A DNA stretch of 64,000 nucleotides. Source: Streptomyces odonnellii. GTDB lineage: Bacteria; Actinomycetota; Actinomycetes; Streptomycetales; Streptomycetaceae. Location of the stretch: positions 1 to 64,000 of the forward strand of contig NZ_LATD01000027.1 of assembly GCF_000981895.1 (NCBI RefSeq), in the 5' to 3' direction. The first letter of the stretch is position 1. Every line of letters begins with the position of its first letter. Under the pieces are notes generated by a model. That model searched no databases. It saw only the letters and a program-made list of their open reading frames with translations, and had not been told where the DNA came from. This document shows positions 8,969 to 18,099 of the stretch, in pieces. The position numbers and the translations under genes were made by a program.

Positions 8969-9301
8969 GTGGGGATCGAACTTGAGCTTCATTCGGGGCG
9001 GCCCGTGCGAAAGGGGTCGTACCGAGCCACGTTGCTGCGGGGGTCTTACCACCACGGTGAAGCGTTGGCGCGGGCGCTGAGCGGGCTTGATCGCCATGGC
9101 TCTGGCAAGCTCGCCTGGATAGATCCGTACGGCGACACGCTGTTCAACGTGCAAGAGGCTCAAGTTGCGGGCGAGGAGGCCGCCGCCCTGGCGAAGGGCT
9201 GCGAAGACGAGCAGCATAGGGCAGCTCTGCTCGACCTCGCTGAGCTTCTTGAAGCCTGTGCGGCGACGCCAGGCAGTTACTTGTGGTTCATGGGCGACTA
9301 G
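8969..9301 (+). CDS. Small hypothetical protein (110 residues)
   Basis: The frame starts at GTG 8969 with GGAGGGG a few bases upstream and encodes a soluble acidic protein beginning MGIELELHSGRPVRKGSYRA and ending SYLWFMGD. The middle (IDPYGDTLFNVQEAQVAGEE) suggests a compact alpha/beta domain; the tail is helical. It lies 52 bp after the Fic gene in the same direction and could be co-transcribed. I recall similar lone hypotheticals in Streptomyces but cannot give a function. Confidence 0.6.
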   Translation: MGIELELHSGRPVRKGSYRATLLRGSYHHGEALARALSGLDRHGSGKLAWIDPYGDTLFNVQEAQVAGEEAAALAKGCEDEQHRAALLDLAELLEACAATPGSYLWFMGD

Positions 9302-9340
9302 TCATCATTGATCATGTGGCTGGTCGTAGCGAGTTGACGG

Positions 9341-9666
9341 ATGCGGCGCCTTGGGCGGCTTCGCGAGGTGTTGTCCGTGCCCGTGGTCCAGTTCCTGCTC
9401 GGCAACGCCCCGTTCGAGCGCCACTGTACGACCCAGCAGTGGGCGAAGCTGCACGAGGACGTGGACGACGCGGTCGAGATCGTCGCCGAGATTGCCGTAG
9501 ACCAGGGAGCGGCCTACTCCGGACCGAGGAAGAAGCAGCGCGTTGCCTGATGGCCGAGCACGGCCTGCCCATCGCGGATCCGGTGTACGAGGCGCTCCTG
9601 AAACCACTGTTCACTGCGGCTGAAGAAGCCCTGTACCTGATCGGCCGGGCCATCAAGGGACGTTGA
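9341..9666 (+). pseudogene. Hypothetical gene with a frameshift
   Basis: One frame carries VVQFLLGNAPFERHCTTQQW and continues through DDAVEIVAEIAVDQGAAYSG to a TGA at 9550. An adjacent frame carries EEEAARCLMAEHGLPIADPV to a TGA at 9666. The two read as one protein of about 105 residues if a single-base shift near 9530 is corrected. Alternatively the ATG at 9550, which overlaps the TGA, starts a separate 38-residue peptide. The function is unknown. The following 9667-9852 shows nothing I can assign. Confidence 0.4.
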
Positions 9667-9852
9667 CGCCTGTCGGATCACAGTGGCAGGGAGCGCGGGA
9701 TGACGGTTACGGACAACGCTGTGGCGAGCGACGAAGCCGTTGGGCGGGTGCACCGGTGGGTACGGCTCTTATGCACTGAGCCGGGCACCCGTCTGTCCGC
9801 CCTGGCCTAACAGGATCCTTCACTCGCGCCATATGGCCTCGGTCGCACCTCG

Positions 9853-10422
9853 TCATAGCAGGCGGCGCAGCCCGTCCAGCACGAGGGTGATGACATCATC
9901 GGCCTCGGCCCGCCAACCGGGGCGGTCATGGGCCGCGCCGATGCCGTGCAGCGCCATCATCACGGCACCGGCACCCACGTCGTCGCGAACGGCGCCGTCC
10001 CGCACGGCGGCGGACACCAGGTCGGTGACAGCCTGCTCCAGCGCCCGGCTGCCCTCGGCGAGGACACCCGAGCGGTCGGCCATGAGCGTGGCCAGCGTCC
10101 GGGCCAGGCCTTTGTGGGCATCCATGTGGTCGATCACGCTGCGGAGGAAGGTCGCCAAAGCCTCCGCAGCGGGCAGCGTGGCCTCTAGCTGGCGGGCGCG
10201 GTCGCACAGCGCGCCGACTTCCTCGTGGTAGACCGCCTCGGCCAGCGCCTCCCGGGTCGGGAAGTGGCGGTACAGCGTGCCGGTGCCCACCCCGGCCAGG
10301 CGGGCGAAGTCATCGAAACGCAAGTCGAAGAAGTCGCCGGCGTCGAAGACCTCCCGGGCCTTGGCGAGCAGGGCCTCGCGCTTGCGCCGGGCGTCGGCCC
10401 GCAGCGGCTTGTCGGCGGTCAT
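9853..10422 (-). CDS. TetR-family transcriptional regulator
   Basis: This 189-residue repressor has an N-terminal helix-turn-helix (residues about 12-58, with FDDFARLAGVGTGTLYRHFP) and a C-terminal ligand-binding region. It is divergent from the ketopantoate-reductase-like gene at 10525, and two perfect short palindromes lie between them, so it most likely represses that gene and itself. The start ATG at 10422 is preceded by GAGGTAGCGC. This RBS-start block is tandemly duplicated (see the repeat entry), which leaves a second, out-of-frame ATG 13 bases upstream. Confidence 0.88.
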   Translation of the reverse strand: MTADKPLRADARRKREALLAKAREVFDAGDFFDLRFDDFARLAGVGTGTLYRHFPTREALAEAVYHEEVGALCDRARQLEATLPAAEALATFLRSVIDHMDAHKGLARTLATLMADRSGVLAEGSRALEQAVTDLVSAAVRDGAVRDDVGAGAVMMALHGIGAAHDRPGWRAEADDVITLVLDGLRRLL

Positions 10423-10445
10423 GCGCTACCTCCATGCGCTACCTC
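10420..10445. repeat. 13-bp perfect tandem duplication of the tetR RBS and start
   Basis: The unit CATGCGCTACCTC (plus strand) occurs twice head to tail. On the tetR strand this duplicates GAGGTAGCGCATG, that is, the Shine-Dalgarno sequence and the start codon. As 13 is not a multiple of three, the upstream ATG opens a different reading frame. Confidence 0.85.
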
Positions 10446-10454
10446 GTGTGAGAA

Positions 10455-10497
10455 ATGGAGGTGACCTCCATATTTTGGAAAGTGGAGATGATCTCCA
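10455..10497. promoter_or_regulatory. Two palindromic operators between tetR and the reductase gene
   Basis: ATGGAGGTGACCTCCAT (10455-10471) and TGGAGATGATCTCCA (10483-10497) are both perfect inverted repeats around one central base and share the half-site TGGAGRT. Their centres are 27 bp apart. Such paired sites in a divergent TetR intergenic region are typical operators. Confidence 0.75.
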
Positions 10498-10524
10498 AAT
10501 CGATCGTACCCCATGAGGTGAAGC

Positions 10525-11490
10525 GTGAAGATCCTGATGTTCGGCCGAGGCGTGATCGCCACGGTCTACGGCTGGGCCCTGCAACAGGCGGAACACGACG
10601 TCGAGTTCTACGTCCGGCCGGGCCGCGCGGCAACGTACGGAGACGCAGTGGACCTCGACCTGCTCGATATGCGGCGCCGGGTGTGGGGGCAGCGCGTCGT
10701 CGAGAAGTGGCCGGTGCGCTATCGCGAGGCGCTGGAGCCGGACCACGACTTCGACCTGATCGTGCTCAGCGTGCCGCACCACCGCCTCGCCGAGGCGACG
10801 GCCTTCCTGTCCCCGCGTGTCGGCCGGGCCACGGTGCTGGTCTTCGGCAACATCTGGACCGAGCCGCCGGCCGCGATCGGCACACTCCCTGTCGACCGGA
10901 TCGCCTGGGGCTTTCCCCAGGCCGGTGGCGGTTTCGGCACGGACGGCGTGCTCCGCGGGACATTGCTGCCGTCGGTCATCTTCGGCACCCTCGGCCGGCC
11001 CCCGACCGACCGGGAGCGGGCCGTGCGCCAGGCGTTTCGCGAGGCCGGGCTCCGGCTCAAGGAACAGCCTGACTTCCGCGGCTGGCTGTGGATCCATTTC
11101 GTGTCGGATGCCGGCCTGTTCTCGCAGGGCCTGCGGCTAGGTTCCCTGTCCAAGCTGGCGGGGGCAACGGGCGACCTGCGCGAGGGGCTGCTGGCCGGCC
11201 GCGAACTGCTGCCGCTCCTCAAGGCGCGCGGCCTTGACCTGCGACGTCACCGGGGCGGTGTGCTGCTGTTCCGGGCGCCCACCTGGCTGACGGCGCCCGC
11301 GCTCGCCTGGGTGACAGCTCATGTCGCGCCCATGCGCGTGCTTTTCGCGGCGCACTCCGACCCCGACGCCGAGGAGCCGCGTGAGGTCTGCCGGGACACC
11401 CTGGCCGAAGCGCGACGTTTGGGCATCTCGGCACCGCGATTGGAAGCGGCGGAGCCGAACTTCGCCCGTGCGGGGACGGGCCGAGTCTGA
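10525..11490 (+). CDS. Ketopantoate reductase-like NAD(P)-dependent oxidoreductase
   Basis: This 321-residue protein of the PanE/ApbA fold starts MKILMFGRGVIATVYGWALQ, the Rossmann glycine-rich loop with a GxGxxA-like pattern. It continues through FDLIVLSVPHHRLAEA, the family's strand-loop that contacts the cofactor. The family reduces 2-oxo acids or related ketones; members paired with TetR genes in actinobacteria usually are not pantothenate enzymes, so the substrate is unknown. The start is GTG 10525 with GAGGTGAAGC upstream. Two operator palindromes precede it and imply control by the divergent TetR. Confidence 0.75.
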   Translation: MKILMFGRGVIATVYGWALQQAEHDVEFYVRPGRAATYGDAVDLDLLDMRRRVWGQRVVEKWPVRYREALEPDHDFDLIVLSVPHHRLAEATAFLSPRVGRATVLVFGNIWTEPPAAIGTLPVDRIAWGFPQAGGGFGTDGVLRGTLLPSVIFGTLGRPPTDRERAVRQAFREAGLRLKEQPDFRGWLWIHFVSDAGLFSQGLRLGSLSKLAGATGDLREGLLAGRELLPLLKARGLDLRRHRGGVLLFRAPTWLTAPALAWVTAHVAPMRVLFAAHSDPDAEEPREVCRDTLAEARRLGISAPRLEAAEPNFARAGTGRV

Positions 11491-11654
11491 ATCCACCGAT
11501 GTTGTCGGTCCCGGTGGTCCATCGCGGCTCCTTGGTCCGCCGTGTCCCAGAGCCGAACCCGGTCGCACCGGTCGCATCGGTGGCCCAACTGCCCTTCACA
11601 CACGGCTTTTCGCTGTCCAGCCTTTATCGCCTGTCCGTGACGTCGTGGAAGGAA

Positions 11655-12115
11655 GGCCAGGGCTACCGCCGAGAAGTACGAGCTTCCTATGGCCCGTACG
11701 CGCCCGCTCGCGCCGCCGCCAGCGTACGAACATTTGCGCCAGTTCCGCGAAGAAGAGCCGGTCTCGCGGGTTCGTCTGCTTGACGGCGGGCATGCCTGGG
11801 TGGGTCAGCCGCCACGAAGACGTGCGAATCGTGTTGAACGACCGGCGGTTCAGCGCCGACCGGCAGCATCCGGATTTCCGCGGCTGGTCAAGGGCGAGGC
11901 AGCGTCCCGGCGGCTGGACGAGGAGCGCACCCCTGATCGTGATGGACGCGCCGGAGCACGGGTCGGCGAGCAAGCCCGTGCTCGGCGAGTTCACGGAGCG
12001 CCTGTTGGCATCCCGTCGTCGACGCCGACGCGGGCCGGCACGGCGACACCGTATGAGTGTGGAATTCGCCGCCCCGAGACTGTACGAAAGCACGGTCGCC
12101 GGCTTCACGCCGATC
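11655..12115 (+). pseudogene. N-terminal fragment of a cytochrome P450 gene
   Basis: Typical actinobacterial P450 N-terminal sequence is spread over three frames: TAEKYELPMARTRPLAPPPA from about 11665, EHLRQFREEEPVSRVRLLDG, then VSRHEDVRIVLNDRRFSADR near 11840 and FRGW with IVMDAPEHG near 11935. The substrate-recognition, I-helix, ExxR and heme-Cys regions are all absent. The fragment ends near 12115 and has at least two frameshifts. It begins about 165 bp after the ketopantoate-reductase-like gene. From 12116 to 12766 I find no assignable gene. Confidence 0.75.
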
Positions 12116-12766
12116 GCGGCGGGGGACTGCTCTTGCCAAAGGCGCAGTGTAGGTGCGGGCTGTGGGCCCCCATGTGTAGACCTCTTGCTGATGGTGGGTT
12201 CCAGGGGGCCTTGCCCTGCCCCTTGCTGTTACGTAGGTGAATCTGCGTTCTGCCGAGCGCGGCCCGGCGAGGGCGGCGCGCATCTCCGCGGGATCAGGCC
12301 GGACTGGCGGCTGAAGAAACGCTTTGCGCCCGGTGGGATGCCGCCGGGCCAGGGATCGGGCGGCATCCGGGAGAACCCGATGGGCGTGAGGCCGCGGGGA
12401 TGTTCCGGCCTGACCGATGGCCGGTTGCGAACGTGAAGCTCAGAGCGCCGGCAGGTGATCCATGAACCGTACGCTGCGGATCGCGGTGCTACTCCAAGCC
12501 TCTTCGTTTTTATGCGAGTTGAGGTCGGCCAGGAACCGTTCTGTGGCGACGGTACGGGTCGACGCCTCGGTTGGAGCCTCCTGCGCGGGGATCGCGTATT
12601 TCCCGCATACCGCGCCGTCGCCGTCCGTAGGGCGCTGACGCCCTGGCCGGTTCCCATGGGGGATCATGCGGACTTCGTCTGCTTGCCGCTGTACACGGTG
12701 AGGGTGATTGCGGTTGGTCAGCGGGCGGTGTCGGGTGTGGCTTCGCATCCGGTTGTGGCCCGGTGG

Positions 12767-13711
12767 TCAGTCCTGCTGGACGGTGTCTTTGCCGAATCCG
12801 CCGTTCAGGTTGTCCGTGCCGGGCCCGCCGTACAGCTTGTCGTCGCCTTTGTCGTTCTCGTTGTCGTTGGCGTTGTCGCCCTCCAGCAGGTCGTCGCCGC
12901 TGTTGCCGTGGATGACGTCGTTGTGGACGCCGCCGTACAGCTTGTCGTCGCCGGAACCGCCATCCAGTTTGTCGTCGCCTTGGTCGCCGTACAGCTTGTC
13001 GTCGCCGGGACCGCCGTAGATCGAGTCGTTGCCTTGGCCGCCGTGCAGTGTCTGGCTGCCCGCGCCGCCGTGGAGTATGTCGTTGCCGGGACCGCCCGTG
13101 CCGCCGCCGGTCTCGCCGTCAACGTAGATCGTGTCGTTGCCCTTGCCGCCGTAGGCATACGCGCCTTCGCGCACTGTGAGGGTGTCGTCGCCGTCGTCGC
13201 CGGTGACGGTCTGGGCCTCGCGTCCGGTGCCGGCCCAGGTGTCGTTGCCGGCGCCCAGGCTGATGACGTTGTAGCCCATAAGGAAAAACCCGTCGAGGGG
13301 GATGTTGTTGTGCACGGTGGCGGTGTCGTTGGCGTCGCCGAGGTTCAGCAGGAGTGTGCGCTCCGGGCTCGTGGCCATCTCTCCGATTGCGACCGTGCAG
13401 GCGACTTTGGTGCGGTCCTTGGCATCGGGGTAGGTGCAGCCGTGCTCCGACGCGTTGATCGGGACCACGTCGTCGATCAGGTAGGTGAAAATCGCTTGCC
13501 GGCTGTCCGATGTCTCGGTGACGGTCACGTGGTTGGCCTGGCGCGGGGCGGCCGTGTAGATAACCCCGTCGGTCACCACGGCCGTGGCCGCCGGCCCCTT
13601 GTAAGGCGCGGGCCCGCTCAGCGCGATCCGTACGGCGAAGCCCGTCGCGAGCGTCAGCGCCAGTACCGCTGCGATGCGGAGCGCCCGGTGACCGGCGAGT
13701 CGAGAGAGCAT
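12767..13711 (-). CDS. Secreted RTX-type calcium-binding protein
   Basis: This 314-residue protein has an N-terminal signal peptide or anchor (basic start, then RIAAVLALTLATGFAVRIAL) and a C-terminal half built of haemolysin-type calcium-binding nonapeptides such as GGPGDDKLYGDQGDDKLDGG, which form a parallel beta-roll that folds on binding calcium outside the cell. I place the start at ATG 13711, where GGAGG lies nine bases upstream, rather than 13 codons earlier. A central domain (residues about 40-150) has one Cys pair and is unassigned. No type I secretion genes are nearby, so export is probably by Sec. The role may be surface adhesion or calcium buffering. Confidence 0.82.
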   Translation of the reverse strand: MLSRLAGHRALRIAAVLALTLATGFAVRIALSGPAPYKGPAATAVVTDGVIYTAAPRQANHVTVTETSDSRQAIFTYLIDDVVPINASEHGCTYPDAKDRTKVACTVAIGEMATSPERTLLLNLGDANDTATVHNNIPLDGFFLMGYNVISLGAGNDTWAGTGREAQTVTGDDGDDTLTVREGAYAYGGKGNDTIYVDGETGGGTGGPGNDILHGGAGSQTLHGGQGNDSIYGGPGDDKLYGDQGDDKLDGGSGDDKLYGGVHNDVIHGNSGDDLLEGDNANDNENDKGDDKLYGGPGTDNLNGGFGKDTVQQD

Positions 13712-13812
13712 TGCGGTACCTCCGTGGGCCAGTTGCGGATCCGGTACCACGACCGACTGCCGGCCCGCACCTCTGGTTGCCCGGGACTTCCCAGCGTTCG
13801 CCGAGCGTTCAT

Positions 13813-14206
13813 ATGATCTGCGTTGGTGGCGGAGAGCGGGGTTTCCCCAACGTCCGGTTGTGGCTCAACGAGGGCACGCGGAAGATTCACGCGGACATCA
13901 CCGGGAACCCGTACGACCACTGCTGGCATCCGCCTCTGGCAGGGCTGCTGTCCGTATCGGCCTGGTCGCGGGTCGCTGGAAGACCGGTACGTCCATCCCG
14001 ACCGGGGGTGCCGTGCCCCTGTTTTCGTAGTCGCCGGATCCCTGGATCCCGCAACTGGCACTCACCTCATCTGGGCAGACATCGTCTATGACCTCCGCCA
14101 TCCCGAAGAGCTGGAACCACTTGTGCACTGCGCGCACAACCTGGACGGCTGGGAGGAGAGCTGGGGCGTCTCCTTCTTGGACAAGCGCCCGACAGAGGAG
14201 AACTGA
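13813..14206 (+). pseudogene. Hypothetical gene with one frameshift
   Basis: From ATG 13813, MICVGGGERGFPNVRLWLNE and GTRKIHADITGNPYDHCWHP run in one frame. After a shift near 13970 the next frame gives VFVVAGSLDPATGTHLIWAD and ends SWGVSFLDKRPTEEN with a TGA at 14206. Joined, the product is about 130 residues and coherent. The change may be real decay or a sequencing error. I do not recognise the family. From 14207 to 14487 I see nothing I can assign. Confidence 0.5.
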
Positions 14207-14487
14207 CAGCCTGTTTTCGCCGCCAGGATTGGGCCATCTCCCGAGCGGTCTCATTACTCAGCGCGGCCGGGTCAGGGAAGTTGAGCCAGGCTGGAAGTTC
14301 GTGAACAAAGCCACCCGACCCTACTCGGGAGCCGGCCGAGTTACTGCCGGAGTGACGTTCACCCGCAGCCGCCACTCCGCAACTCCGCCCCCTCGGCCCA
14401 GCCGAACTCGGTCCGGTATTTGGGAACGAACTGCGTCGTACGGCACGGCAGCCAGGGCGGGTCCGGTGGCACCGGGCGCCCTGGTGG

Positions 14488-14790
14488 TCAGTGGCCCGCG
14501 TCGGCGACCGTGTGATCGCGGGTGGGCGGCAGGGTGCCGTCGACGATCAGCACGGTGTCCTTGGCGGACCGCCGCGAGGCTGAGGGACGATCATCGCCCC
14601 GAGGCGGTCGATGATCCGGTCCGTCGCCGACTTGGACACCTCGAACTGCGGAGCCAGATGGCGCATCGCCAGGTTCGTGTGCCGGCAGGCGGCGGCCACC
14701 AGTGCCTGGTCCTCCAGTGGAAGGCTCCACAGCCGGCCCCTGTGGACCGTATCGGCACCCTCGTGCCGCGGAACCGTCGCCAGCATTCCC
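14488..14790 (-). pseudogene. IS5-type transposase fragment (N-terminal helix-turn-helix part)
   Basis: The minus strand reads LWSLPLEDQALVAAACRHTN, APQFEVSKSATDRIIDRLGA and, after a frameshift near 14580, KDTVLIVDGTLPPTRDH, which matches the start of the catalytic domain (first Asp) of Streptomyces IS5-type transposases. The sequence stops just after this Asp, so most of the DDE domain is missing. No terminal repeats are apparent. From 14791 to 15194 nothing else is assignable. Confidence 0.65.
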
Positions 14791-15194
14791 CGGCGCTGGG
14801 AGGCTCGGCTCCGCAGTCTGGGGGCTCGATACGTTCAGCACCGCCCTTTACGGTCCGGCAGTCCAGGCCGGCCTGTCGTACGCGCTGGGCCCGGCGCTGA
14901 ACATCGGTCTGGCGGAGTAGTCGTGGATGTCGAGGTCACGGTGTGCGGTGTGGCGCACTACCGCGAGAGCTGCCCGCACGGCTGGTCCCGCAATGGTGGT
15001 CGACTGCACATCCTGAGCCGACGCCCCTGTATGGCAGCCGTCCTGATGCTCGGCCGGCCGACAAGCCTGCTTGAACCGACACCGCCTCGCCCGGTCAAGT
15101 GATGGATCGCTACGCGGCAGTGTGCCTGTTGAGATCGGGTGCCTTTCCCGGCTCAGGGTTGGTCGTCGACCAGCAACTGGAAGGATCCACGCCC

Positions 15195-15708
15195 ATGGTT
15201 TTCGTTCGCGTACATGCAATGAAGGGCCATCTGAGTGCCGTGCAGAAGGAGGAGCTTGCCGCAAAACTCATTCAGGCCGTGGCTGACGTCGAGGACCTGG
15301 TCAACAACGAGACCCACAAGGAGACCTCTTGGGTGCAATTCTATGAGTTTGAGCCCGAGAACTGGTATGCACCGGCCAATCGCCGGTGCTGATCCCAATT
15401 CCCGGGTTCAACTCGACGTCATTGCGCCTCAGAAACTTCTCCCCATGCCTGAAGACACCCGTGCCATGCTGACCAAGTCCGCCGAAGCCGTGCGATCGGT
15501 GTTCGGTTCCGGTCCGCTGCCGGTGCACGGGCCGTGGGTGCACCTCTACACCATCCCGAACGACCAGTGGGGACAGGACGGTCGCGTCCCCGACTGGGAG
15601 GGCTTCCGGGCCCTCCTGCGTGCCGGCAGCCCTGAAAAAGCCGATGAGGCACTCGCCCAGATTTACGGGCCCGGGCGTCACGCAGCAGCGACGTGGCGCG
15701 CTTCATAG
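15195..15708 (+). pseudogene. Tautomerase-superfamily protein, frameshifted
   Basis: From ATG 15195 (GGAAGG upstream), MVFVRVHAMKGHLSAVQKEE and ETSWVQFYEFEPENWYAPAN run in one frame. After a one-base shift near 15385, AGADPNSRVQLDVIAPQKLL continues in the next frame to a TGA at 15708. The joined product, about 170 residues, resembles two-domain tautomerase-like proteins. The residue after Met is Val where tautomerases carry the catalytic Pro, so even the repaired protein would lack the canonical base. If the frameshift is an assembly error the gene could still be expressed. Confidence 0.6.
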
Positions 15709-15829
15709 CTTGATGCGGCGGCGGGGCGGCCAGGCCCAGACGCTGCGTTCGTCCAGTACCCCTACCCCTCACTCAGCGCCATTCGGTGTAGCTTGCCGGG
15801 TGTGTCGTTGTGTATCCACCGGGCCAGGT

Positions 15830-16009
15830 GACTGCCTCGATGGTGAGGCGGTACGTGCGCCGGGACGCGCTCTGCACGCCTGCCTGCGGTGGCGCGACGC
15901 CAACGCCCGCCACCCCGACGTCCTGGCCGCCGAACGCAAGGAACGCGCCCGCGTCCGAAGCGAGAAAGGCATCCGCTGGGGCGGACGCCCGTTCACGAAC
16001 GCGGCCTGA
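15830..16009 (+). other. Possible C-terminal remnant of a basic (transposase-like) protein
   Basis: The frame reads HACLRWRDANARHPDVLAAE and ERARVRSEKGIRWGGRPFTN before a TGA at 16009. It is strongly basic, protein-like, and resembles tails I have seen on Streptomyces transposase-like proteins, but I cannot name the family. Nothing precedes it in the same frame. Confidence 0.3.
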
Positions 16010-16026
16010 AAACGCTCCGGGCGGTG

Positions 16027-16416
16027 TCAGACCACCAGCGCGGCATGTAGAGCGCTGAATGCCTTATGAAGCTCCACCGTGGCGATCGGATCGATCTCCA
16101 TCTGCAAGTGACACACGTCGTCGTCACCGTTGGGAGTCAAGCGGACGAAAAAGGTGAAACCGTCCCCCACCGGCTCCGCCTTCAACGTCAGCGGATTGTT
16201 GCGCCCGGGAGTCACCGCCGCCGAAAAGCGCCCACCCGACGGCGCGCGCAGGTGAGAGAGCATCCGCGCCACGAAGTCTCCAGCGCTGAGATCTGCGGTG
16301 AAGTCAGCGGTTAGCCAGGAGCACCAGTCTGCGGTGATCTGCCAGCTGTCCGCACCGGTCCGAGCCAGCTCCAGCCACACGTCATCGTTGCCGAGGCGTA
16401 TCCGCGGCTGGTCCAT
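16027..16416 (-). CDS. Hypothetical protein (129 residues)
   Basis: An intact frame begins at ATG 16416, preceded by GGAGGGCGAG; an alternative ATG at 16431 has no RBS. The product starts MDQPRIRLGNDDVWLELART and contains alternating beta-type segments (GDGFTFFVRLTPNGDDDVCH). It is small, acidic and soluble, like several DUF families that sit alone in Streptomyces chromosome arms. I cannot assign it to one. It ends 18 bp from the preceding remnant and has no operon partner. Confidence 0.6.
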   Translation of the reverse strand: MDQPRIRLGNDDVWLELARTGADSWQITADWCSWLTADFTADLSAGDFVARMLSHLRAPSGGRFSAAVTPGRNNPLTLKAEPVGDGFTFFVRLTPNGDDDVCHLQMEIDPIATVELHKAFSALHAALVV

Positions 16417-16744
16417 CTCGCCCTCCGACATCCGTGGCCTGAGCTCAAGATCTTATGGGGCAGGTCTCCGACGTCGGAAGTCGTCGCACGTCAGCCATCG
16501 CGCGGCAAACCGGCGAAGCTTCCCGGTCAGAGCACCAGCGGCGACCGTGTCGATGCTGAGGGCCCGCGGATGGGTCCGGAAACGCGTGCCTTGGGCCGGG
16601 GTGGAGGGCTCCTTCGCGAACGGCGCGGGCTGGTTTCCCAGCACACCGCTCTCCAGTGACTCCCTTCGGCCTGCGTGACGCCATGATCAGCGCCCACACT
16701 GGACGGGCGGGCCGGGATCGCTGCGGCAGTGACAGTGCCGTGGA

Positions 16745-16940
16745 AGACATCCGATCCGGCCCGCGAGGTCGGCGCCGGGGCGTCCGGTGGGGAGGGCGGC
16801 TCCCGTGCCGTTTCAGACCACGGGGAAGCATCGCAGGACGGAGGATTGCCCGCGTACTGCACGTACGCGGGCAACTCCGGCAGCGTGGCGAGGTGCCGTA
16901 CCGGGCATTCCGGGCCCACAGCGGTCCGCCGGACAGGCGC
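16745..16940 (+). repeat. Degenerate copy of the short inverted-repeat element family
   Basis: The segment shares extended blocks with the intact copy at 24189-24390: CTCCCGTGCCGTTTCAG, ACGGGGAAGCATCGCA, the GGAGGATTGCCCGCGTACTG block and GTGGCGAGGTGCCGTACC. The terminal repeats are not recognisable here, so this looks like an old copy. It lies between the gene ending at 16027 and the 3' end of the PBP-like gene. The stretch 16417-16744 shows no gene. Confidence 0.6.
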
Positions 16941-16943
16941 TCG

Positions 16944-17927
16944 CTAAGGGATGGTCACACCGCAGTTGGCGATCACGCCGAAGCCGTACGCCTCGATGAC
17001 GGCCGTCTGGGCGCAGACCTTCGAGGAGGCCGAGACGAAGGCACTGATCAGGTCGGCGTCGGGGGTGGCGCCGCCGGCCAGTCTGGCGGTCGGGACGACG
17101 TTGAAGACGTCACGGTTGTAGGGGAACGCGATGTTCAGCTTGCCGTTGGCGGTGCGCGGCGCAGCGGCGTCCACCCGGGTGAGGACGGCGAGGCCGTGAC
17201 GGTCTATCACCACACCGTTGGTCTGGGCGATGTACTTGGGTACGGAGTACGGGACCACGTTGCCGTTGTCCGCCAGGATGGTGCCGTCGTTCTCCGGGAT
17301 GAGGGCGCTGTTGACACACGCGCCGACCTGGGACTCGGCAACACCGATCTTGCCGAGGAAGAAGGCGCGGACGTCGGAGCCCGCCTGCGGCAGCAGCGGC
17401 TTCAGCGCGATGCCGTTGTGGGTGGTTTTGAGGCAGGTGTAGATGTCCCGGAGCTGGGCGGTCGTGAATCCGAAGCCGTCGTTGAGCACGCTGCTCGAAC
17501 GGACCGCGACGGTCACCGCGTCCTTGGCGAACGCAATCCACGTCAGCGGGGGTGTGTTGACGCCGTCCGGGGGCTGGGAGGAACGCGCGAAGTCGACACA
17601 ATCGATGCTCGGGTTGGTGAGGTCGTTGCGCAGCGCCTGGATACCGGCCGCGGAGCCGCCTGGCCGTGCGATCGTGCCGCCGGAACGGCAGGTCACCGGC
17701 GTGGTGCCCGTCGCGTCGTACGACTGAATGAGCTGGTTGTCGGGGATGTTGTCGGGGTCGGGGATGGCGTTGCCCAGACCGTTGAGCACGTCCTGCGTGG
17801 CGGCCGACCCCACACCGACGATCTGACGCGTCTCCGAGTCGGCGGACGCGGGGGACACGAACAGGCTCAGACCGAGAGCGGCGGCGCCCACAGCGGCGGC
17901 CACGCGAATACGGAACTTCACATTCAC
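16944..17927 (-). CDS. Secreted PBP-like (phosphate-binding-type) protein
   Basis: This 327-residue protein has a clear Sec signal peptide (RIRVAAAVGAAALGLSLFVS followed by PASA and a cleavage site). The mature part begins DSETRQIVGVGSAATQDVLN, typical of the PstS-like periplasmic-binding fold, in which a serine-rich loop binds phosphate or another oxyanion. There is no lipobox Cys, so it is released or wall-associated rather than lipid-anchored. No ABC permease or ATPase gene is near, so a transport role is doubtful; such orphan proteins are common in Streptomyces. The start is GTG 17927 with GGAGGAGAA upstream. Confidence 0.75.
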   Translation of the reverse strand: MNVKFRIRVAAAVGAAALGLSLFVSPASADSETRQIVGVGSAATQDVLNGLGNAIPDPDNIPDNQLIQSYDATGTTPVTCRSGGTIARPGGSAAGIQALRNDLTNPSIDCVDFARSSQPPDGVNTPPLTWIAFAKDAVTVAVRSSSVLNDGFGFTTAQLRDIYTCLKTTHNGIALKPLLPQAGSDVRAFFLGKIGVAESQVGACVNSALIPENDGTILADNGNVVPYSVPKYIAQTNGVVIDRHGLAVLTRVDAAAPRTANGKLNIAFPYNRDVFNVVPTARLAGGATPDADLISAFVSASSKVCAQTAVIEAYGFGVIANCGVTIP

Positions 17928-18099
17928 TTCTGTTCTCCTCCGTGGATACGGATACCGAGGAATGGACGGTCAAGAGGAATCCGGATTTCCGCTGCCGTCG
18001 ACCCGTCGGCCGACACCGTGAACAGTTCCGCACTCTCCCGCCGGAGAACCACCAACTCCATTGAATGAAAAGGTTACGAAGGCGCTCCCTGGACGACCC

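Noticed and set aside
12767-13160. Possible CRISPR-like or satellite repeats
   Set aside because: The repeated units are codons of GGxGxD calcium-binding nonapeptides with irregular spacing; there are no constant repeats with unique spacers.
12455-13816. 453-codon plus-strand frame rich in Val and Ala repeats
   Set aside because: It is the antisense of the RTX repeats; the true product on the minus strand has a signal peptide and calcium-binding nonapeptides.
16656-18068. 470-codon plus-strand frame opposite the PBP-like gene
   Set aside because: It is a shadow ORF; the minus-strand product has a clean signal peptide and binding-protein N-terminus.
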